Source of the DNA: Massilia sp. Se16.2.3
GTDB taxonomy: Bacteria > Pseudomonadota > Gammaproteobacteria > Burkholderiales > Burkholderiaceae_D
Assembly: GCF_014171595.1 (NCBI RefSeq)
Contig: NZ_CP050451.1
Coordinates: forward strand, 2,542,001-2,606,000
Length of the DNA stretch: 64,000 nt
Direction of reading: 5' to 3'
Below, one piece after another: positions 8,745 to 18,844 of the stretch; positions within the stretch are counted from its first letter, which is position 1; each line of letters begins with the position of its first letter. Made by a program: the position numbers and the translations under genes. Below the pieces are notes generated by a model, which saw nothing but the letters and a program-made list of their open reading frames with translations, did not search any database and had not been told where the DNA came from.

Positions 8745-9290
8745 AGCGCGCTTCCATCAAGCCGCGCCACGTCGTGCTGGGCGTGGCCCGGTGCTGGCGG
8801 CGGCGCTGGCCGCCTTTGGCGACCGCACGCCCGAGAGCGAGGTGGCCGAAGCCGTCGAGCGCGCCCCGGCCGCCGCGCAGGCGCCATCCACGCCGGCGCG
8901 TGCGTCCACGCAGGAAGCCAAACCCGCACCCGCGATCGCCCGCCTGCTGCCGCGCGAGGTCCTGATCGGCGACGCCAGGGTCGGTCTGAAGGCCGGCAGC
9001 CGCGACCCGTTCGGCCGCCAGGACTGGACACCGCCGCCGCCACCGCCACCGAAACCGGCGCCACCCCGCCGCCCAGCGCGCCGCCGCTCCCCTTTACCGT
9101 GATCGGCAAGGCGCTCGAGGACGGTGTCTGGGAAGTCTACCTGGCCAGCGGCGACCGCACCCACATCGCCCATGAAGGCGGCGTGATCGAAGGGACCTGG
9201 CGCGTCGATCGCATCGCGCCGCCCATGATGACCCTGACTTATCTGCCGCTGAACCAGGTCCAGCAGCTCAACATTGGAGTATTCGAGTAA
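8741..9290 (+). pseudogene. PilP/GspC-like secretin-linking protein, frameshifted twice
   Basis: The gene starts in an ATGA overlap with the previous gene. Three frames together give one protein: an N-terminal membrane helix (VVLGVA then LAAALAAFGDRTP), an Ala/Pro-rich linker, the segment LIGDARVGLKAGSRDPFG and a polyproline stretch. A C-terminal beta domain with VIGKALEDGVWEVYLASGD and THIAHEGGVIEGTWRVDRI completes it. One base is missing near 8787-8791 and one near 9064-9067, both in C/G runs. The repaired length is 183 residues. The fold matches PilP/GspC homology-region proteins that join the inner-membrane complex to the secretin. It ends in TAATG overlap with the secretin gene, which supports a working gene. 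Confidence 0.7.
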
Positions 9291-11311
9291 TGAACCGTTC
9301 CCGCATGCGCGTCTTTGCTGCTGTGCTGGCCGCTACGCTGCTGGCCGGCTGTACCGCGCAGCGCGCCTACCACGAGGGCAACGCGCTGGTCGCGCGCCAG
9401 GAGGAGGTGGGGGCAGGGCTGGCCAAGTACCGCGAGGCGGTGGAGGCCGATCCCGCCAATCCGCTCTACCGCGCCGCCCTGCTGCGCGCGCGCGATGCCA
9501 CCACCACGCGCTTCATCGAGCAGGCCGAGCGCGAGCTGGCGGCGGGCCGCGCCGATGCCGCGCGCGCCGCCTACGAGCAGGTGCTGGCGGTCGATCCGGC
9601 CAACGAGCGCGGCCGCGCCGGCATGCGCCAGCTCGAGGCCGACCGCCGCCATGCCGCCTGGCTGGAAGCGGCGCGTGCCGATATCGAGAAGAAGGACATC
9701 GCGGCGGCACGCCGCAAGCTGGCCGACATCCTCACCGAGCGTCCGGGCCACGAAGCGGCGCGCCTGCTGCTGGCCGAACTCGACGAGAAAGAGGCCGTAC
9801 CGACCGCCGACACGGCGCTGGCCGCGGCCTTCCGCAAGCCGATCAGCCTGGAGTTCCGCGAGGCGCCGCTGCGCCAGGTGTTCGAGATCATCGCGCGCCA
9901 TTCGGGCCTGAACTTCGTCTTCGACAAGGACGTGCGCTCGGACGGACGCACCTCGATCTTCCTGAAGAACAGCACCGTGGAAGCGGCAGTGCACTTCCTG
10001 CTGGTGACGAACCAGCTCGAGCGCCAGGTCATGGACGGCAACACCATCCTGATCTTCCCGAACAGCGCGGCCAAGCTGAAGGAATACCAGGAGCTGACGG
10101 TCAAGACGTTTTACCTGGCCAATGCCGATGCCAAGAGCATCGCCAACACCTTCAAGACGATCCTGAAATCGCGCGACGTCGTGGTCGACGAAAAACTCAA
10201 CCTCGTGATCCTGCGCGACAGCCCGGAGGCAATCAAGCTGGCCACCCAGCTGGTGGCCCTGCAGGACGTGCCCGAGCCGGAAGTCATGCTCGACGTCGAG
10301 GTGCTCGAGATCAAGCGCTCGCGCATCATGGACCTGGGCGTGGCATGGCCGCAGAGCCTGGGCTTCGCGCCCCTCATCGGTGGCAATGGCGCGCCCTTGT
10401 CGATCGACGAGCTGCGGGGACTGAGCAGCAGCGTGATCGGCGTGTCGGGCGTGAGCGCCACCGTCAACGCCAACAAGACCGACTCCGATTCGAACACGCT
10501 GGCCAATCCGCGCATCCGCGTGCGCAACCGGGAAAAGGCGAAAGTCGTCATCGGCGACAAGGTGCCGAACATTACCGCGAACTACTCCACTGGCGGCGGT
10601 GGCCTGAACAATGTCCTGACCGAGTCGATCAACTACGTCGACGTGGGCCTGACGCTCAACGTCGAGCCGACCATTTACCTGAACAACGAAGTCGGTATCC
10701 GCATCTCGCTCGAAGTGAGCAACCTGGTCGACACCGTCACGACCGGGAGGGGCGCTGTGGCCTACCGCATCGGCACCCGCTCGGCGCAGACCATGCTGCA
10801 GCTGAAGGATGGCGAGAACCAGGTGCTCGCGGGCCTGATCAACAGCGAGGACCGCAGCAGCGGCAGCAAGGTGCCGGGCATGGGCAACCTGCCCATCCTG
10901 GGCCGCCTGTTCGGCAGCACGCGTGACGCCAACGACAAGACCGAGATCGTCCTGTCGATCACGCCGCACCTGGTACGCACGATCCAGCGCCCGCCGGCCG
11001 GCGCGTCCGAATTTTCAGCAGGAACGGAGGCCAGCTTCCGCCGCCGTCCCGATACCGCGGTGCGCCTGCCGACAGTGCAGCCTGGCGCGCGTCCGGCCGC
11101 GATGCCGATCGCTCCGCCGCTGGGCCAGCCGGCCACGCCGCCCGGCGTGCCGCCGCAGGTGACCGGCGTTCCCCTGTCGCAGCCGATCGGCACGACGCCG
11201 CCGCCGGCACCCTACACTGCGCCCTCGGGTGCGCAGGTGACGCCGGTACCGGCGCCGGCCACGCAGCCTTTGCCGCCGGCCTCACCCACGCAGCAGCCGC
11301 CGACGCAATGA
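9290..11311 (+). CDS. gspD: Type II secretion secretin GspD-like lipoprotein
   Basis: This 673-residue outer-membrane channel protein has a lipoprotein signal (LLAGC, Cys17). A TPR-like alpha-helical region follows (about residues 25-160, with repeats such as [18 protein letters not shown] and [14 protein letters not shown]). A short N-domain comes next ([24 protein letters not shown]), then an N1/N3 segment and the secretin domain (about 340-570) with [28 protein letters not shown] and [16 protein letters not shown]. The last 100 residues are Pro-rich and probably disordered. The N-terminal repeats and lipidation are unlike classical GspD and may replace a separate pilotin. It overlaps the genes on both sides. 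Confidence 0.92.
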   Translation: MNRSRMRVFAAVLAATLLAGCTAQRAYHEGNALVARQEEVGAGLAKYREAVEADPANPLYRAALLRARDATTTRFIEQAERELAAGRADAARAAYEQVLAVDPANERGRAGMRQLEADRRHAAWLEAARADIEKKDIAAARRKLADILTERPGHEAARLLLAELDEKEAVPTADTALAAAFRKPISLEFREAPLRQVFEIIARHSGLNFVFDKDVRSDGRTSIFLKNSTVEAAVHFLLVTNQLERQVMDGNTILIFPNSAAKLKEYQELTVKTFYLANADAKSIANTFKTILKSRDVVVDEKLNLVILRDSPEAIKLATQLVALQDVPEPEVMLDVEVLEIKRSRIMDLGVAWPQSLGFAPLIGGNGAPLSIDELRGLSSSVIGVSGVSATVNANKTDSDSNTLANPRIRVRNREKAKVVIGDKVPNITANYSTGGGGLNNVLTESINYVDVGLTLNVEPTIYLNNEVGIRISLEVSNLVDTVTTGRGAVAYRIGTRSAQTMLQLKDGENQVLAGLINSEDRSSGSKVPGMGNLPILGRLFGSTRDANDKTEIVLSITPHLVRTIQRPPAGASEFSAGTEASFRRRPDTAVRLPTVQPGARPAAMPIAPPLGQPATPPGVPPQVTGVPLSQPIGTTPPPAPYTAPSGAQVTPVPAPATQPLPPASPTQQPPTQ

Positions 11312-11808
11312 AACTGGCCGTATTCAGTCGTGAGCCGACGCGCAGTTGCGGCTTCACGCTGATTGAACTCCTTGTCACGCTGGCGATCCTGGCGCTGCTG
11401 GCGACGCTCGTGATCCCGGTCGGCCAGACCGTGGTCCAGCGCCGCAACGAGGCCGCGCTGCGCCAGTCGCTGCGCGAGATCCGCGGCGCGCTCGACGCCT
11501 ATAAACGCGCCAGCGACGAGGGCCGCGTGAAAAAGGCGGTGGGCGCCAGTGGTTACCCGGAGCGGCTCGAATTGCTGGTCGAGGGCGTGCTTGACCAGCG
11601 CAGTCCGAAGCCGGCGAAAATCTTCTTCTTGCGCCGCCTGCCGCGCGACCCCTTCAATCCCGATCCCACGCTGGCCGACGCCCAGACCTGGGGCAAGCGC
11701 AGCTATGCCAGCGAAGCCGAGGAGCCGAAGGAGGGCGACGACGTCTACGACGTATATTCGACCTCCACGCGCGTCGGCCTGAACGGCATTCCCTACAGGC
11801 GGTGGTGA
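11308..11808 (+). CDS. Type II secretion pseudopilin (minor, GspG/H-like)
   Basis: This 166-residue protein has a basic leader, the prepilin cleavage motif [21 protein letters not shown] and a C-terminal domain with [14 protein letters not shown], similar in layout to GspG domains but longer. The start overlaps the gspD stop (ATGA). It is probably a minor pseudopilin or a second structural subunit. It lacks the clear calcium-binding end of the first gspG, so I do not give it a specific letter. Confidence 0.82.
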   Translation: MKLAVFSREPTRSCGFTLIELLVTLAILALLATLVIPVGQTVVQRRNEAALRQSLREIRGALDAYKRASDEGRVKKAVGASGYPERLELLVEGVLDQRSPKPAKIFFLRRLPRDPFNPDPTLADAQTWGKRSYASEAEEPKEGDDVYDVYSTSTRVGLNGIPYRRW

Positions 11809-11810
11809 GC

Positions 11811-12191
11811 ATGACCAGGAGACTCCGTGGCTTTACCCTGATCGAGCTGCTGGTGGTGCTGGCCATCGTCGCGCTGCTGCTCACCTTGGCCGTGCCGCGC
11901 TTCTTCCCCAGCGTGGACGGGGCGAAGGAAACCATCCTGATGGATAACCTGAGGAGCGTGCGCGCGGTGATCGACCAGTTCCATTCCGATACCGGGCGCT
12001 ATCCGGACTCGCTGGAGCAGCTGGTGGAGAAAAAATACCTGCCACGCTTGCCGGTCGATCCGATCACCGAGAGCGATACCACCTGGACGATCGTCCCGCC
12101 CGAGGACGACAGCACGCCCGGCGCCGTGGTCGACATCCACAGCGGCGCGCAGGGCAACGGGCGTAACGGCCGTCCCTACGCGCAATGGTAG
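11811..12191 (+). CDS. Type II secretion pseudopilin
   Basis: This pseudopilin of about 126 residues has the cleavage motif [21 protein letters not shown] and a small C-terminal domain (DNLRSVRAVIDQFHSDTGRYPDSLEQL, YLPRLPVDPITE) resembling the GspG core. The ATG at 11811 is three bases after the previous stop; in-frame GTG codons at 11802 and 11805 are alternatives. The stop TAG overlaps the GTG of the next gene by one base. With gspG and its upstream neighbour this makes three GspG-like subunits in one operon. Confidence 0.82.
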   Translation: MTRRLRGFTLIELLVVLAIVALLLTLAVPRFFPSVDGAKETILMDNLRSVRAVIDQFHSDTGRYPDSLEQLVEKKYLPRLPVDPITESDTTWTIVPPEDDSTPGAVVDIHSGAQGNGRNGRPYAQW

Positions 12192-12943
12192 TGGCGCGCA
12201 CGCAGGGGGCGAAGCCGGCTTCACCTATGTCGGCCTGATCGTCTTCGTTGCCATCCTGGCCTGGTGGGCGCGGCGACGCTGAAGGTGGACAGCCTGCTGC
12301 GGCGCGCCGCCGCCGAAGCCGAACTGCTCGAGATCGGCGCGGCCTATGGCGAAGCGCTGCGCAGCTATGCCGCGGCCACGCCGCGCGGCTTCCCGACGGC
12401 GCCGCCGACCCTGCAGGATTTACTGAAGGACCCGCGCTTCCCGGGCGTGCGGCGCCACCTGCGCAAGATCTTTGTCGACCCGGTCACGGGCCGCAGCGAA
12501 TGGGGCGTGGTCTACCGGGGCAGCGGGGGCACAGGCGGGGTCGGCGTGCTGGCGGTCTACAGCCTGTCGCAGGCCCGCCCGCTGAAGATCGGGAATTTCG
12601 ACGCGCGCTTCCAGAACTTCGAGAACAAGGAACACCTGTCGGACTGGAAGTTCACAGCTGCCGGGCAAAGCGTGTCGAGCGCGGCGCCGGTCGCAGGATG
12701 GCAGCCCGGACAGCCGGGAAAGCCGGGGCAGCCGGGCCAGCCCGGCACGCCGCCGACGGTTCCGCCGCCTCCCGCCACGCCGGCGCCACCCGAACCGGCC
12801 GAACCGCCGGCCACTGAGCCTGTCGAGCCCCCGCGCGAAAGGCCGCCGGAACCGCCACCGGAGCCCGAACCCGAGCCCGAGCCTGAACCCGTTACGCCCC
12901 GGAACCGCCACCGCAGACCGGACGCACCGAGTCCGGACGGTGA
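12191..12943 (+). pseudogene. Pseudopilin-like protein with proline-rich tail, frameshifted three times
   Basis: A gene starting at GTG 12191 (TAGTG overlap) reads MARTQGGEAG|FTYVGLIVFVAI once one G is restored in the G5 run at 12205-12209. It continues GAATLKVDSLLRRAAAE once one C is restored near 12260. This is a prepilin-type N-terminus with its hydrophobic helix. A globular part (RKIFVDPVTGRSEWGVVY) and a long Pro/Glu/Gly-rich tail follow. A third missing C at 12897-12900 moves the end to TGA 12941-12943, exactly abutting the convergent murJ stop. Without that repair the frame would run into murJ to 13007. The repaired length is 251 residues. The tail may be disordered. Confidence 0.68.
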
Positions 12944-14494
12944 TTACTTGGCGCGGCGCTTGAAGTCGCGCGGGCGGAAGCCCAGGGCGCCGAGCACGCC
13001 GAAATAGCTCACCGCGCTGGCGGTGACGATGGCCAGCAGGGCCATGGCGCGCATGAGCGGGTGGGCACGCATGCCGATCCAGTCGAGCTGCGCCTGGCCG
13101 AACCAGGCCACCGTGCCCATCACCGCCACGGCAATGACGAGCTTGAGGACGAAACTTCCCCAGCCGGGCTCCGGCTGGTAGATCCCGCGCTTGCGCAGGC
13201 CGGTGAACAGCAGGGCCGCGTTGATGCAGGCGCCCACCCCGATCGACAGGGCCAGTCCGGCCACGCCCAGGAGCGGTACGAAGACCAGGTTCAACAGCTG
13301 CGTGACGACCAGCACGCCCACGGCGATGCGCACCGGCGTGCGTACGTCCTGGCGTGCAAAGAAGGCCGGCGCCAGCGTCTTGACGAGAATGAAGCCGAGC
13401 AGGCCGGCGCTGTAGGCCATCAGCGGCAGCGAGGAGGCGATCACGTCGGCGTTATCAAAAGCGCCGTAATGGAACAGGGTGGCGATCATCGGCTCGGCCA
13501 GTGTGGCCAGGCCGACGGCTGCCGGCAGGGACAGCAGGAAGGTCAGGCGCAGGCCCCAGTCCAGCAGCGACGAGTATTCGCGGGTATCGCCTTCGGTATT
13601 GGCCTTGGCCAGGCCGGGCAACAGGATCGTCCCCAGGGCCACGCCGAGCAGGGCCGTCGGCAATTCCATCAACCGGTCGGCGTACTGCAGTGCCGACACG
13701 GCGCCCGCTGCCAGTCCGGCCGCGATCGTGGTGTTGATCAGGAGGCTGATCTGGGCCGCCGCCACCGAGAAGACGGCCGGTCCCATCTTGGCCAGCATGC
13801 GGTGCACGCCGGCATCGCGCAGGCCGACCAGCGGGTTGATGGCCAGGCGCGGGAGCATGCCGATCTTCAACAGCGAGGGAAGCTGCAGCGCCACCTGCAA
13901 CACGCCGCCGATACACACGCCCACGGCCATTGCATAGATCGGCTGCGCGAACCAGTCGGCCATGACCACGGCGGCGAAGATGAAGGACAGGTTCAGCAGG
14001 ACGGGGGTGATGGCGGGAATCTTGAACTGGCGCCAGGTGTTGAGCACACCGCTGGACAGGGCAACGAAGGCCATGCAGGCGATGTAGGGAAACATCATGC
14101 GCGTCATGACGACCGCGGCATCGAAGGCGGCCGGTTCGCGCTGCAGGCCGCCGCCGATCCAGTAGATCAGCACCGGTGCCGCGATGATGCCGGCAATGCT
14201 GGTCAGAACGGTTGCCCAGATCAGCACGGTCGCCACATGGTCGACCAGGGTCTTGGTCGCCTGCTGGCCGTGTTTCGTCTTGTACTCGGTGATGATCGGT
14301 ACGAAAGCCTGCGAGAAGGCGCCCTCGGCGAACAGGCGGCGCAGCAGGTTCGGCAAGCGGAAGGCGATGTTGAAGGCGTCGGTGAAGTTCGAGGCGCCGA
14401 AGGCGGCGGCGAACAGGCTTTCGCGCAACAGGCCCGTCACGCGGGACACCATGGTCATGCTGGAGATGGCAGCGAGGGTCTTGAGCAGATTCAT
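12944..14494 (-). CDS. murJ: Lipid II flippase MurJ
   Basis: This 516-residue polytopic protein of the MOP superfamily moves lipid II across the inner membrane for peptidoglycan synthesis. It begins MNLLKTLAAISSMTMVSRVTGLLRE, the typical MurJ start, and shows FTDAFNIAFRLPNLLRRLFAEGAFSQAF, the conserved motif lining the cavity. About 14 membrane helices are visible, matching the family length. It is convergent with the secretion operon and divergent from rpsT, a murJ-rpsT arrangement common in beta- and gammaproteobacteria. The gene is intact, in contrast to its left neighbours. Confidence 0.96.
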   Translation of the reverse strand: MNLLKTLAAISSMTMVSRVTGLLRESLFAAAFGASNFTDAFNIAFRLPNLLRRLFAEGAFSQAFVPIITEYKTKHGQQATKTLVDHVATVLIWATVLTSIAGIIAAPVLIYWIGGGLQREPAAFDAAVVMTRMMFPYIACMAFVALSSGVLNTWRQFKIPAITPVLLNLSFIFAAVVMADWFAQPIYAMAVGVCIGGVLQVALQLPSLLKIGMLPRLAINPLVGLRDAGVHRMLAKMGPAVFSVAAAQISLLINTTIAAGLAAGAVSALQYADRLMELPTALLGVALGTILLPGLAKANTEGDTREYSSLLDWGLRLTFLLSLPAAVGLATLAEPMIATLFHYGAFDNADVIASSLPLMAYSAGLLGFILVKTLAPAFFARQDVRTPVRIAVGVLVVTQLLNLVFVPLLGVAGLALSIGVGACINAALLFTGLRKRGIYQPEPGWGSFVLKLVIAVAVMGTVAWFGQAQLDWIGMRAHPLMRAMALLAIVTASAVSYFGVLGALGFRPRDFKRRAK

Positions 14495-14560
14495 GGGGCG
14501 AGATTATAGCTGTGCAACAACCGCTCCGCCGCTTCTCTTGCCGGAAGTGTGAAGAATGAA

Positions 14561-14589
14561 TTGCTCGGAAGGGATTCCTTCGCTATAAT
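14561..14589 (+). promoter_or_regulatory. Sigma-70 promoter of rpsT
   Basis: TTGCTC at 14561-14566, a 17-base spacer and a perfect TATAAT at 14584-14589. The transcript would have a leader of about 105 bases before rpsT, in line with the regulated leader of S20 genes. Confidence 0.8.
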
Positions 14590-14703
14590 CGTGGGCTGTA
14601 CTGAATTCTGTTAGCAGACACTTATGTTTGGCAGGCACTGGAATGGGCCAGTTTGACTCGCTAATGTTTGCAAACGCAACTTGACCCCGATTTAGGAAAT
14701 TCC

Positions 14704-14970
14704 ATGGCAAATACCGCACAAGCGCGCAAACGCGCTCGTCAAGCAGTTAAGCAAAACGCACACAACAGCGCTCAGCGTTCGACCCTGCGCACCGCAATCA
14801 AGGCTGTCCGCAAAGCCATCCAGGCTGGCGACAAAGCCGCTGCGACCAGCATCTTCCAGTCGTCCGTGTCGACCATCGACAGCATCGCCGACAAAAAGAT
14901 CATCCACAAGAACAAGGCCGCTCGCCACAAGAGCCGCCTGGCTGCTGCCCTGAAAGCCCTGTCGGCCTAA
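14704..14970 (+). CDS. rpsT: 30S ribosomal protein S20
   Basis: This 88-residue basic helical protein binds 16S rRNA and assembles early into the small subunit. It begins [18 protein letters not shown] and has the typical [18 protein letters not shown] end. The ATG at 14704 is chosen over an in-frame upstream ATG because it matches the family start exactly and sits behind a weak GGA box. It forms a single-gene transcript with its own promoter and terminator. Confidence 0.97.
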   Translation: MANTAQARKRARQAVKQNAHNSAQRSTLRTAIKAVRKAIQAGDKAAATSIFQSSVSTIDSIADKKIIHKNKAARHKSRLAAALKALSA

Positions 14971-15022
14971 CAACCGGTTGGCGCGCGGCGATGCGCCGCG
15001 CAGGCAGTACAGTGGAAGAAAG

Positions 15023-15053
15023 ACCCGCCCGACTTCGGTCCTGGCGGGTTTTT
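15023..15053 (+). terminator. Terminator after rpsT
   Basis: A stem ACCCGCC/GGCGGGT (15023-15029 with 15043-15049) with a 13-base loop that can pair further, followed by a run of five T. Confidence 0.8.
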
Positions 15054-15118
15054 CCGCTTGTGGGGCGTGTTTTTGCTCCGCCGCCCGCTTTTTGAGTGTC
15101 GCGAGATCGACGTAGGGC

Positions 15119-15207
15119 GTAGGGCGGCACCTGTGTCCACGCTACGGTTCTATTACTGTGCCTCTGATCGTCGGATGGGACTGCGTGGGCGCGAGTGCCC
15201 ACCCTAC
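15119..15207. repeat. REPIN-like inverted repeat pair (degenerate left arm)
   Basis: The left unit at 15119-15143 is a decayed copy (GTAGGGCGGCAC, then CTGTGTCCACGC). The right unit at 15183-15207 is GCGTGGGCGC, then GAGTGCCCACCCTAC, in opposite orientation. It lies at the 3' end of the DUF2243 gene and just touches its stop codon. It belongs to the repeat family found at six more places in the window. Confidence 0.75.
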
Positions 15208-15995
15208 AGCTTCGCCGACGTCCACTTCACGCACCCGAGCGCCAGCGCCGAATTGCTGACCAAAAACGCGCCATGCCGGTAGAGCAGGGCGGTCTTTGCC
15301 TTGTCGCGCACGTCGAGCGCCCAGACGTCGCCGGTGGGTGCGGCCCACAGGATGCGACCATCGACCGCCTCGATGCCGGCGAACACCTGGTTCGGCGTCG
15401 TGCCTGGCTTGAAGAACACCATGACCGTATCGGTATCCCGGGGCGGCAGGGCCGCGACCGGCCCGCCGACCAGCACTGCCAGCACCAGCGCGGCGGCGCT
15501 CTTGCCCCCGCCGACCGGGCCTTCACCCCGGTTGAGCCACCGAACCAGGGCGACGAAAGCCAGCCCGAACACCACGAACCAGAGCAAGTCCCAGAGGAGG
15601 GGATTGACGTCGAGGCGAATGTGGTGGATGCGCAGCACCCAGTGGAACAGTACCGCGTCGACGATGTTCCAGACGCCGAAGCCGAAGGCGGCGCTGGCCA
15701 GCAGCAGGCGGTCGCCCGTGGCCGCGGCGCGGCGTGCCTTCCACAGCTTCCACAGGCCGATCGCGGCAATCAGGTACATCAGGACGTGAAAGAGGCCGTC
15801 GGCCAGGATCTGCACCTTGATGTCGCGGAAGGGCTCGCCCGGAACCAGCGACAGCAGATGGTGCCACTGCAGCACCTGGTGCAGCAGGATGCCGTCAAAA
15901 AATCCGCCCATGCCAAAGCCGAGCAGGAAGCCGGCCCAGGCCAGCGTGCGCAGGGCGGGGATGGCGGAAGCGTCGGATTGGCGGACAGCATTCAT
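15204..15995 (-). CDS. DUF2243 integral membrane protein
   Basis: The ATG at 15995, eight bases after a GGAG box, gives a 263-residue protein. The first 150 residues hold four membrane helices and the DUF2243 pattern (GFFDGILLHQVLQWHHLL, LFHVLMYLIAAIGLW, VWNIVDAVLFHWVLRIHHIR) with many conserved histidines in or near the helices. After a fifth helix, a C-terminal soluble part follows (MVFFKPGTTPNQVFAGIEAV), which looks like a small separate domain. The function of DUF2243 is unknown; the His clusters suggest metal or heme contact, which is my inference. It is a single gene, convergent with rpsT. Confidence 0.8.
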   Translation of the reverse strand: MNAVRQSDASAIPALRTLAWAGFLLGFGMGGFFDGILLHQVLQWHHLLSLVPGEPFRDIKVQILADGLFHVLMYLIAAIGLWKLWKARRAAATGDRLLLASAAFGFGVWNIVDAVLFHWVLRIHHIRLDVNPLLWDLLWFVVFGLAFVALVRWLNRGEGPVGGGKSAAALVLAVLVGGPVAALPPRDTDTVMVFFKPGTTPNQVFAGIEAVDGRILWAAPTGDVWALDVRDKAKTALLYRHGAFLVSNSALALGCVKWTSAKL

Positions 15996-16114
15996 GGTGG
16001 CTCCTGTCGGATCAAGGGAAGGTGAAACCGCTGTGCGCCATGCTAGCGCGTTCCGCCTGTGCCGCGCGCCCGCCATGCCGGCCGCATTGCCGATCCTTCT
16101 AGCCCCTAAAGCTA

Positions 16115-16175
16115 TAGCGCACAGTAAAATACTGGTGCATAATGTGAAACGCCCATCTTATGTCTTATAGAAGAC
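16115..16175 (+). promoter_or_regulatory. Promoter and putative operator of the monomeric isocitrate dehydrogenase gene
   Basis: ACTGGTGCATAATG (16131-16144) contains an extended -10 box CATAAT with TGG upstream. Shortly after it lies the partly palindromic GTCTTATAGAAGAC (16162-16175). Both elements recur almost unchanged, at nearly the same spacing (31 against 29 bases), ahead of the second isocitrate dehydrogenase gene at 19461-19503. The remaining leader (16176-16384) holds no gene that I can support. Confidence 0.6.
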
Positions 16176-16384
16176 TTCCATCGCGGCGAGGGTTCCAGCC
16201 CTGCCGCCAGGCGCCGGCGCCTGCCCCATCACGGCAGGATGTCGCGCCCTGTCCATCATGCTCCCGGTGGGGTAGTATGTCCGGACCTGGTGCCGGCCGC
16301 GCGCGTGGACAGGGGCTACTTATCAAGTTGACCAATGCAGGTTTTATATTCGCGGCAGCTTCGCGAGAACTGAGGAAATAGCGC

Positions 16385-18616
16385 ATGAGCAGTGATCCGA
16401 CCATCATCTACACCCTGACCGACGAGGCGCCGCTGCTGGCGACCCACGCCTTCCTGCCAGTCGTCAGCACCTTCACCAAAGCCGCCGGCATCAAGGTCGA
16501 GCAGGCCGATATCTCGGTTGCCGCCCGTATCCTGGCCGCCTTCCCGGAAAACCTGACGCCTGAGCAGCGTGTGCCGGACGTGCTGGCCGAGCTGGGCAAG
16601 AAGACGCTCGAGCCGGACGCGAACATCATCAAGCTGCCGAACATCAGCGCCTCGGTCGGCCAGCTGGTTGCCGCGATCAAGGAACTGCAGGGCAAGGGCT
16701 ACAACATCCCCGACTACCCGGCCGATCCGAAGACGGAAGAAGAAAAATCGATCAAGGCCCGCTACGGCAAGTGCATCGGCTCCTCGGTCAACCCGGTCCT
16801 GCGCGAAGGTAACTCCGACCGCCGCGCCCCGCGCGCCGTGAAAGAATACGCACGCAAGAACCCGCACTCGATGGCCGAATGGTCGCCGGCCTCGCGCACC
16901 CACGTGTCGCACATGACCCATGGCGACTTCTATCACGGCGAAAAGTCGATGACGCTCGACCGCGCGCGCGACGTCAAGATGGAACTGGTCACCAGGAGCG
17001 GCCAGACGGTCGTCCTGAAGCCGAAGGTCGCGCTGCTGGACGGCGAGATCATCGATTCGATGTTCATGAGCCGCAAGGCCCTGCTGGCCTTCTACGAACA
17101 GCAGATCAACGATGCCAGGGAAACGGGTGTGCTGTTCTCGCTGCACGTGAAGGCGACGATGATGAAGGTCTCGCACCCGATCGTCTTCGGCCACTGCGTG
17201 CGCATGTTCTACAAGGAAGCCTTCGAGAAGCACGGCGCCCTGTTCGACAGCCTCGGCATCAACGTCAACAACGGCATGGCCGACCTGTACAGCAAGATCG
17301 CCGACCTGCCGGCTTCGCAGCGCGAAGAAGTCGAGCGCGACCTGCACGCCTGCCAGGAGCATCGTCCGGCGCTGGCCATGGTCGACTCGACCAAGGGCAT
17401 CACCAATTTCCATTCGCCGAACGACGTGATCGTCGACGCGTCGATGCCTGCGATGATCCGTGCCGGCGGCAAGATGTACGATGCCAACGGCCGCCTGAAG
17501 GAAGTCAAGGCTGTCATTCCCGAATCGACCTTCGCCCGTATCTACCAGGAGATCATCAACTTCTGCAAATGGCACGGCGCCTTCGATCCGAAGACCATGG
17601 GCACGGTCCCGAACGTGGGCCTGATGGCGCAGCAGGCCGAGGAATACGGCTCGCACGACAAGACCTTCGAGATCCCGGAAGATGGCGTGGCCAACATCAC
17701 CGACCTGGCAACCGGCGAAGTCCTGATGAGCCAGAACGTGGAAGCCGGCGACATCTGGCGCATGTGCCAGACCAAGGACGCGCCGATCCGCGACTGGGTC
17801 AAGCTGGCCGTGACCCGCGCGCGCAACTCGGGCATGCCGGCCGTGTTCTGGCTGGACCCGTACCGTCCGCACGAGAATGAGCTGATCAAGAAGGTGCGCA
17901 CTTACCTGAAGGACCACGACACCACCGGCCTGGACATCCAGATCATGTCGCAGGTGCGTGCGATGCGTTACACGCTCGAGCGCGTCAAGCGCGGCCTGGA
18001 CACCATCTCGGTCACCGGCAACATCCTGCGCGACTACCTGACCGACCTGTTCCCGATCCTGGAACTGGGCACCAGCGCCAAGATGCTGTCGATCGTCCCG
18101 CTGATGGCCGGCGGCGGCATGTACGAGACCGGTGCCGGCGGCTCGGCGCCAAAACACGTGCAGCAGCTGACCGAAGAGAACCACCTGCGCTGGGACTCGC
18201 TGGGCGAATTCCTGGCCTTGGCCGTGTCGCTGGAAGACCTCGGCATCAAGACCGGCAATAACAAGGCCAAGGTGCTGGCAAGGACGCTCGACGCCGCTAC
18301 CGGCAAGCTGCTCGACAACCGCAAGTCGCCATCGCCGAAGACCGGCGAACTCGACAACCGCGGCAGCCAGTTCTACCTGTCGATGTACTGGGCGCAGGAA
18401 CTGGCGCAGCAAGCCGAGGACGCCGAACTGGCAGCGCACTTCGCGCCGCTGGCCAAATCGCTGGCGGAGAACGAGCAGAAGATCGTTGCCGAGCTGCTCG
18501 CAGTGCAGGGCAAGCCGGCCGACATCGGCGGCTACTACAAGGCCGACGAGGCCAAGGTGAAAGCCATCATGCGTCCGAGCGCGACCTTCAACGCGGCGCT
18601 GGAATCGGTAGCGTAA
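16385..18616 (+). CDS. icd: NADP-dependent isocitrate dehydrogenase, monomeric type
   Basis: This 743-residue enzyme converts isocitrate to 2-oxoglutarate and CO2 with NADP+ in the TCA cycle. Length and sequence are those of the monomeric family (no relation in sequence to the dimeric enzyme): [39 protein letters not shown] for substrate binding, [10 protein letters not shown], and [26 protein letters not shown] with the metal-binding Asp. The C-terminal [18 protein letters not shown] and [17 protein letters not shown] are also typical. It has its own terminator. A dimeric isocitrate dehydrogenase lies 1 kb downstream on the same strand, so the cell has two unrelated enzymes for one reaction. 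The symbol idh is also used for this type. Confidence 0.97.
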   Translation: MSSDPTIIYTLTDEAPLLATHAFLPVVSTFTKAAGIKVEQADISVAARILAAFPENLTPEQRVPDVLAELGKKTLEPDANIIKLPNISASVGQLVAAIKELQGKGYNIPDYPADPKTEEEKSIKARYGKCIGSSVNPVLREGNSDRRAPRAVKEYARKNPHSMAEWSPASRTHVSHMTHGDFYHGEKSMTLDRARDVKMELVTRSGQTVVLKPKVALLDGEIIDSMFMSRKALLAFYEQQINDARETGVLFSLHVKATMMKVSHPIVFGHCVRMFYKEAFEKHGALFDSLGINVNNGMADLYSKIADLPASQREEVERDLHACQEHRPALAMVDSTKGITNFHSPNDVIVDASMPAMIRAGGKMYDANGRLKEVKAVIPESTFARIYQEIINFCKWHGAFDPKTMGTVPNVGLMAQQAEEYGSHDKTFEIPEDGVANITDLATGEVLMSQNVEAGDIWRMCQTKDAPIRDWVKLAVTRARNSGMPAVFWLDPYRPHENELIKKVRTYLKDHDTTGLDIQIMSQVRAMRYTLERVKRGLDTISVTGNILRDYLTDLFPILELGTSAKMLSIVPLMAGGGMYETGAGGSAPKHVQQLTEENHLRWDSLGEFLALAVSLEDLGIKTGNNKAKVLARTLDAATGKLLDNRKSPSPKTGELDNRGSQFYLSMYWAQELAQQAEDAELAAHFAPLAKSLAENEQKIVAELLAVQGKPADIGGYYKADEAKVKAIMRPSATFNAALESVA

Positions 18617-18640
18617 GCCGATCCGCAGTCGTTAAGTTAA

Positions 18641-18676
18641 AAAACCCGCCCGGCGCAAGCCCGGCGGGTTTTTTTT
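18641..18676 (+). terminator. Terminator after monomeric isocitrate dehydrogenase
   Basis: A GC-rich stem (AAAACCCGCC with GGCGGGTTTT, extendable through CGG/CCG) around a CGCAAG-type loop is followed by a long T run. The A run on the left lets it act for the opposite strand as well. Confidence 0.88.
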
Positions 18677-18844
18677 GTAGGGTGGGCACTCCGTGCCCAC
18701 GCGGCAGGTGCATATCGCTCGGACACGAGCATCAAAACGTCGCTCGCAAACGCCTGCAATTCTGTCGACGCTACGTGGCGATACTTCACCGCCAACAAAT
18801 AATACGAACGCCGTATCCGCGTGGGCACGGAGTGCCCACCCTAC
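18677..18844. repeat. REPIN: two inverted REP units 112 bases apart
   Basis: The left unit is at 18677-18704 (GTAGGGTGGGCACTCC then GTGCCCACGCGG) and the right unit at 18817-18844 is its reverse complement apart from the loop. Each unit is itself a palindrome. The pair sits between the icd terminator and the convergent pseudouridine synthase; the right unit ends inside that gene's stop codon. Confidence 0.85.

Noticed and set aside
9239..10969. Long open frame on the minus strand opposite the secretin gene (576 residues)
   Set aside because: It mirrors GC-rich codons of gspD, is rich in His, Arg and Gln, has no domain, and gspD is certain. The same applies to long antisense frames opposite clpA, the tricorn-like protease, acnD and cysI.
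12264..13007. Pseudopilin-like frame running into murJ
   Set aside because: The overlap of 64 bases with murJ vanishes when one C is restored at 12897-12900, which brings the stop to 12943, next to the murJ stop. The overlapping end is therefore not a real gene end.
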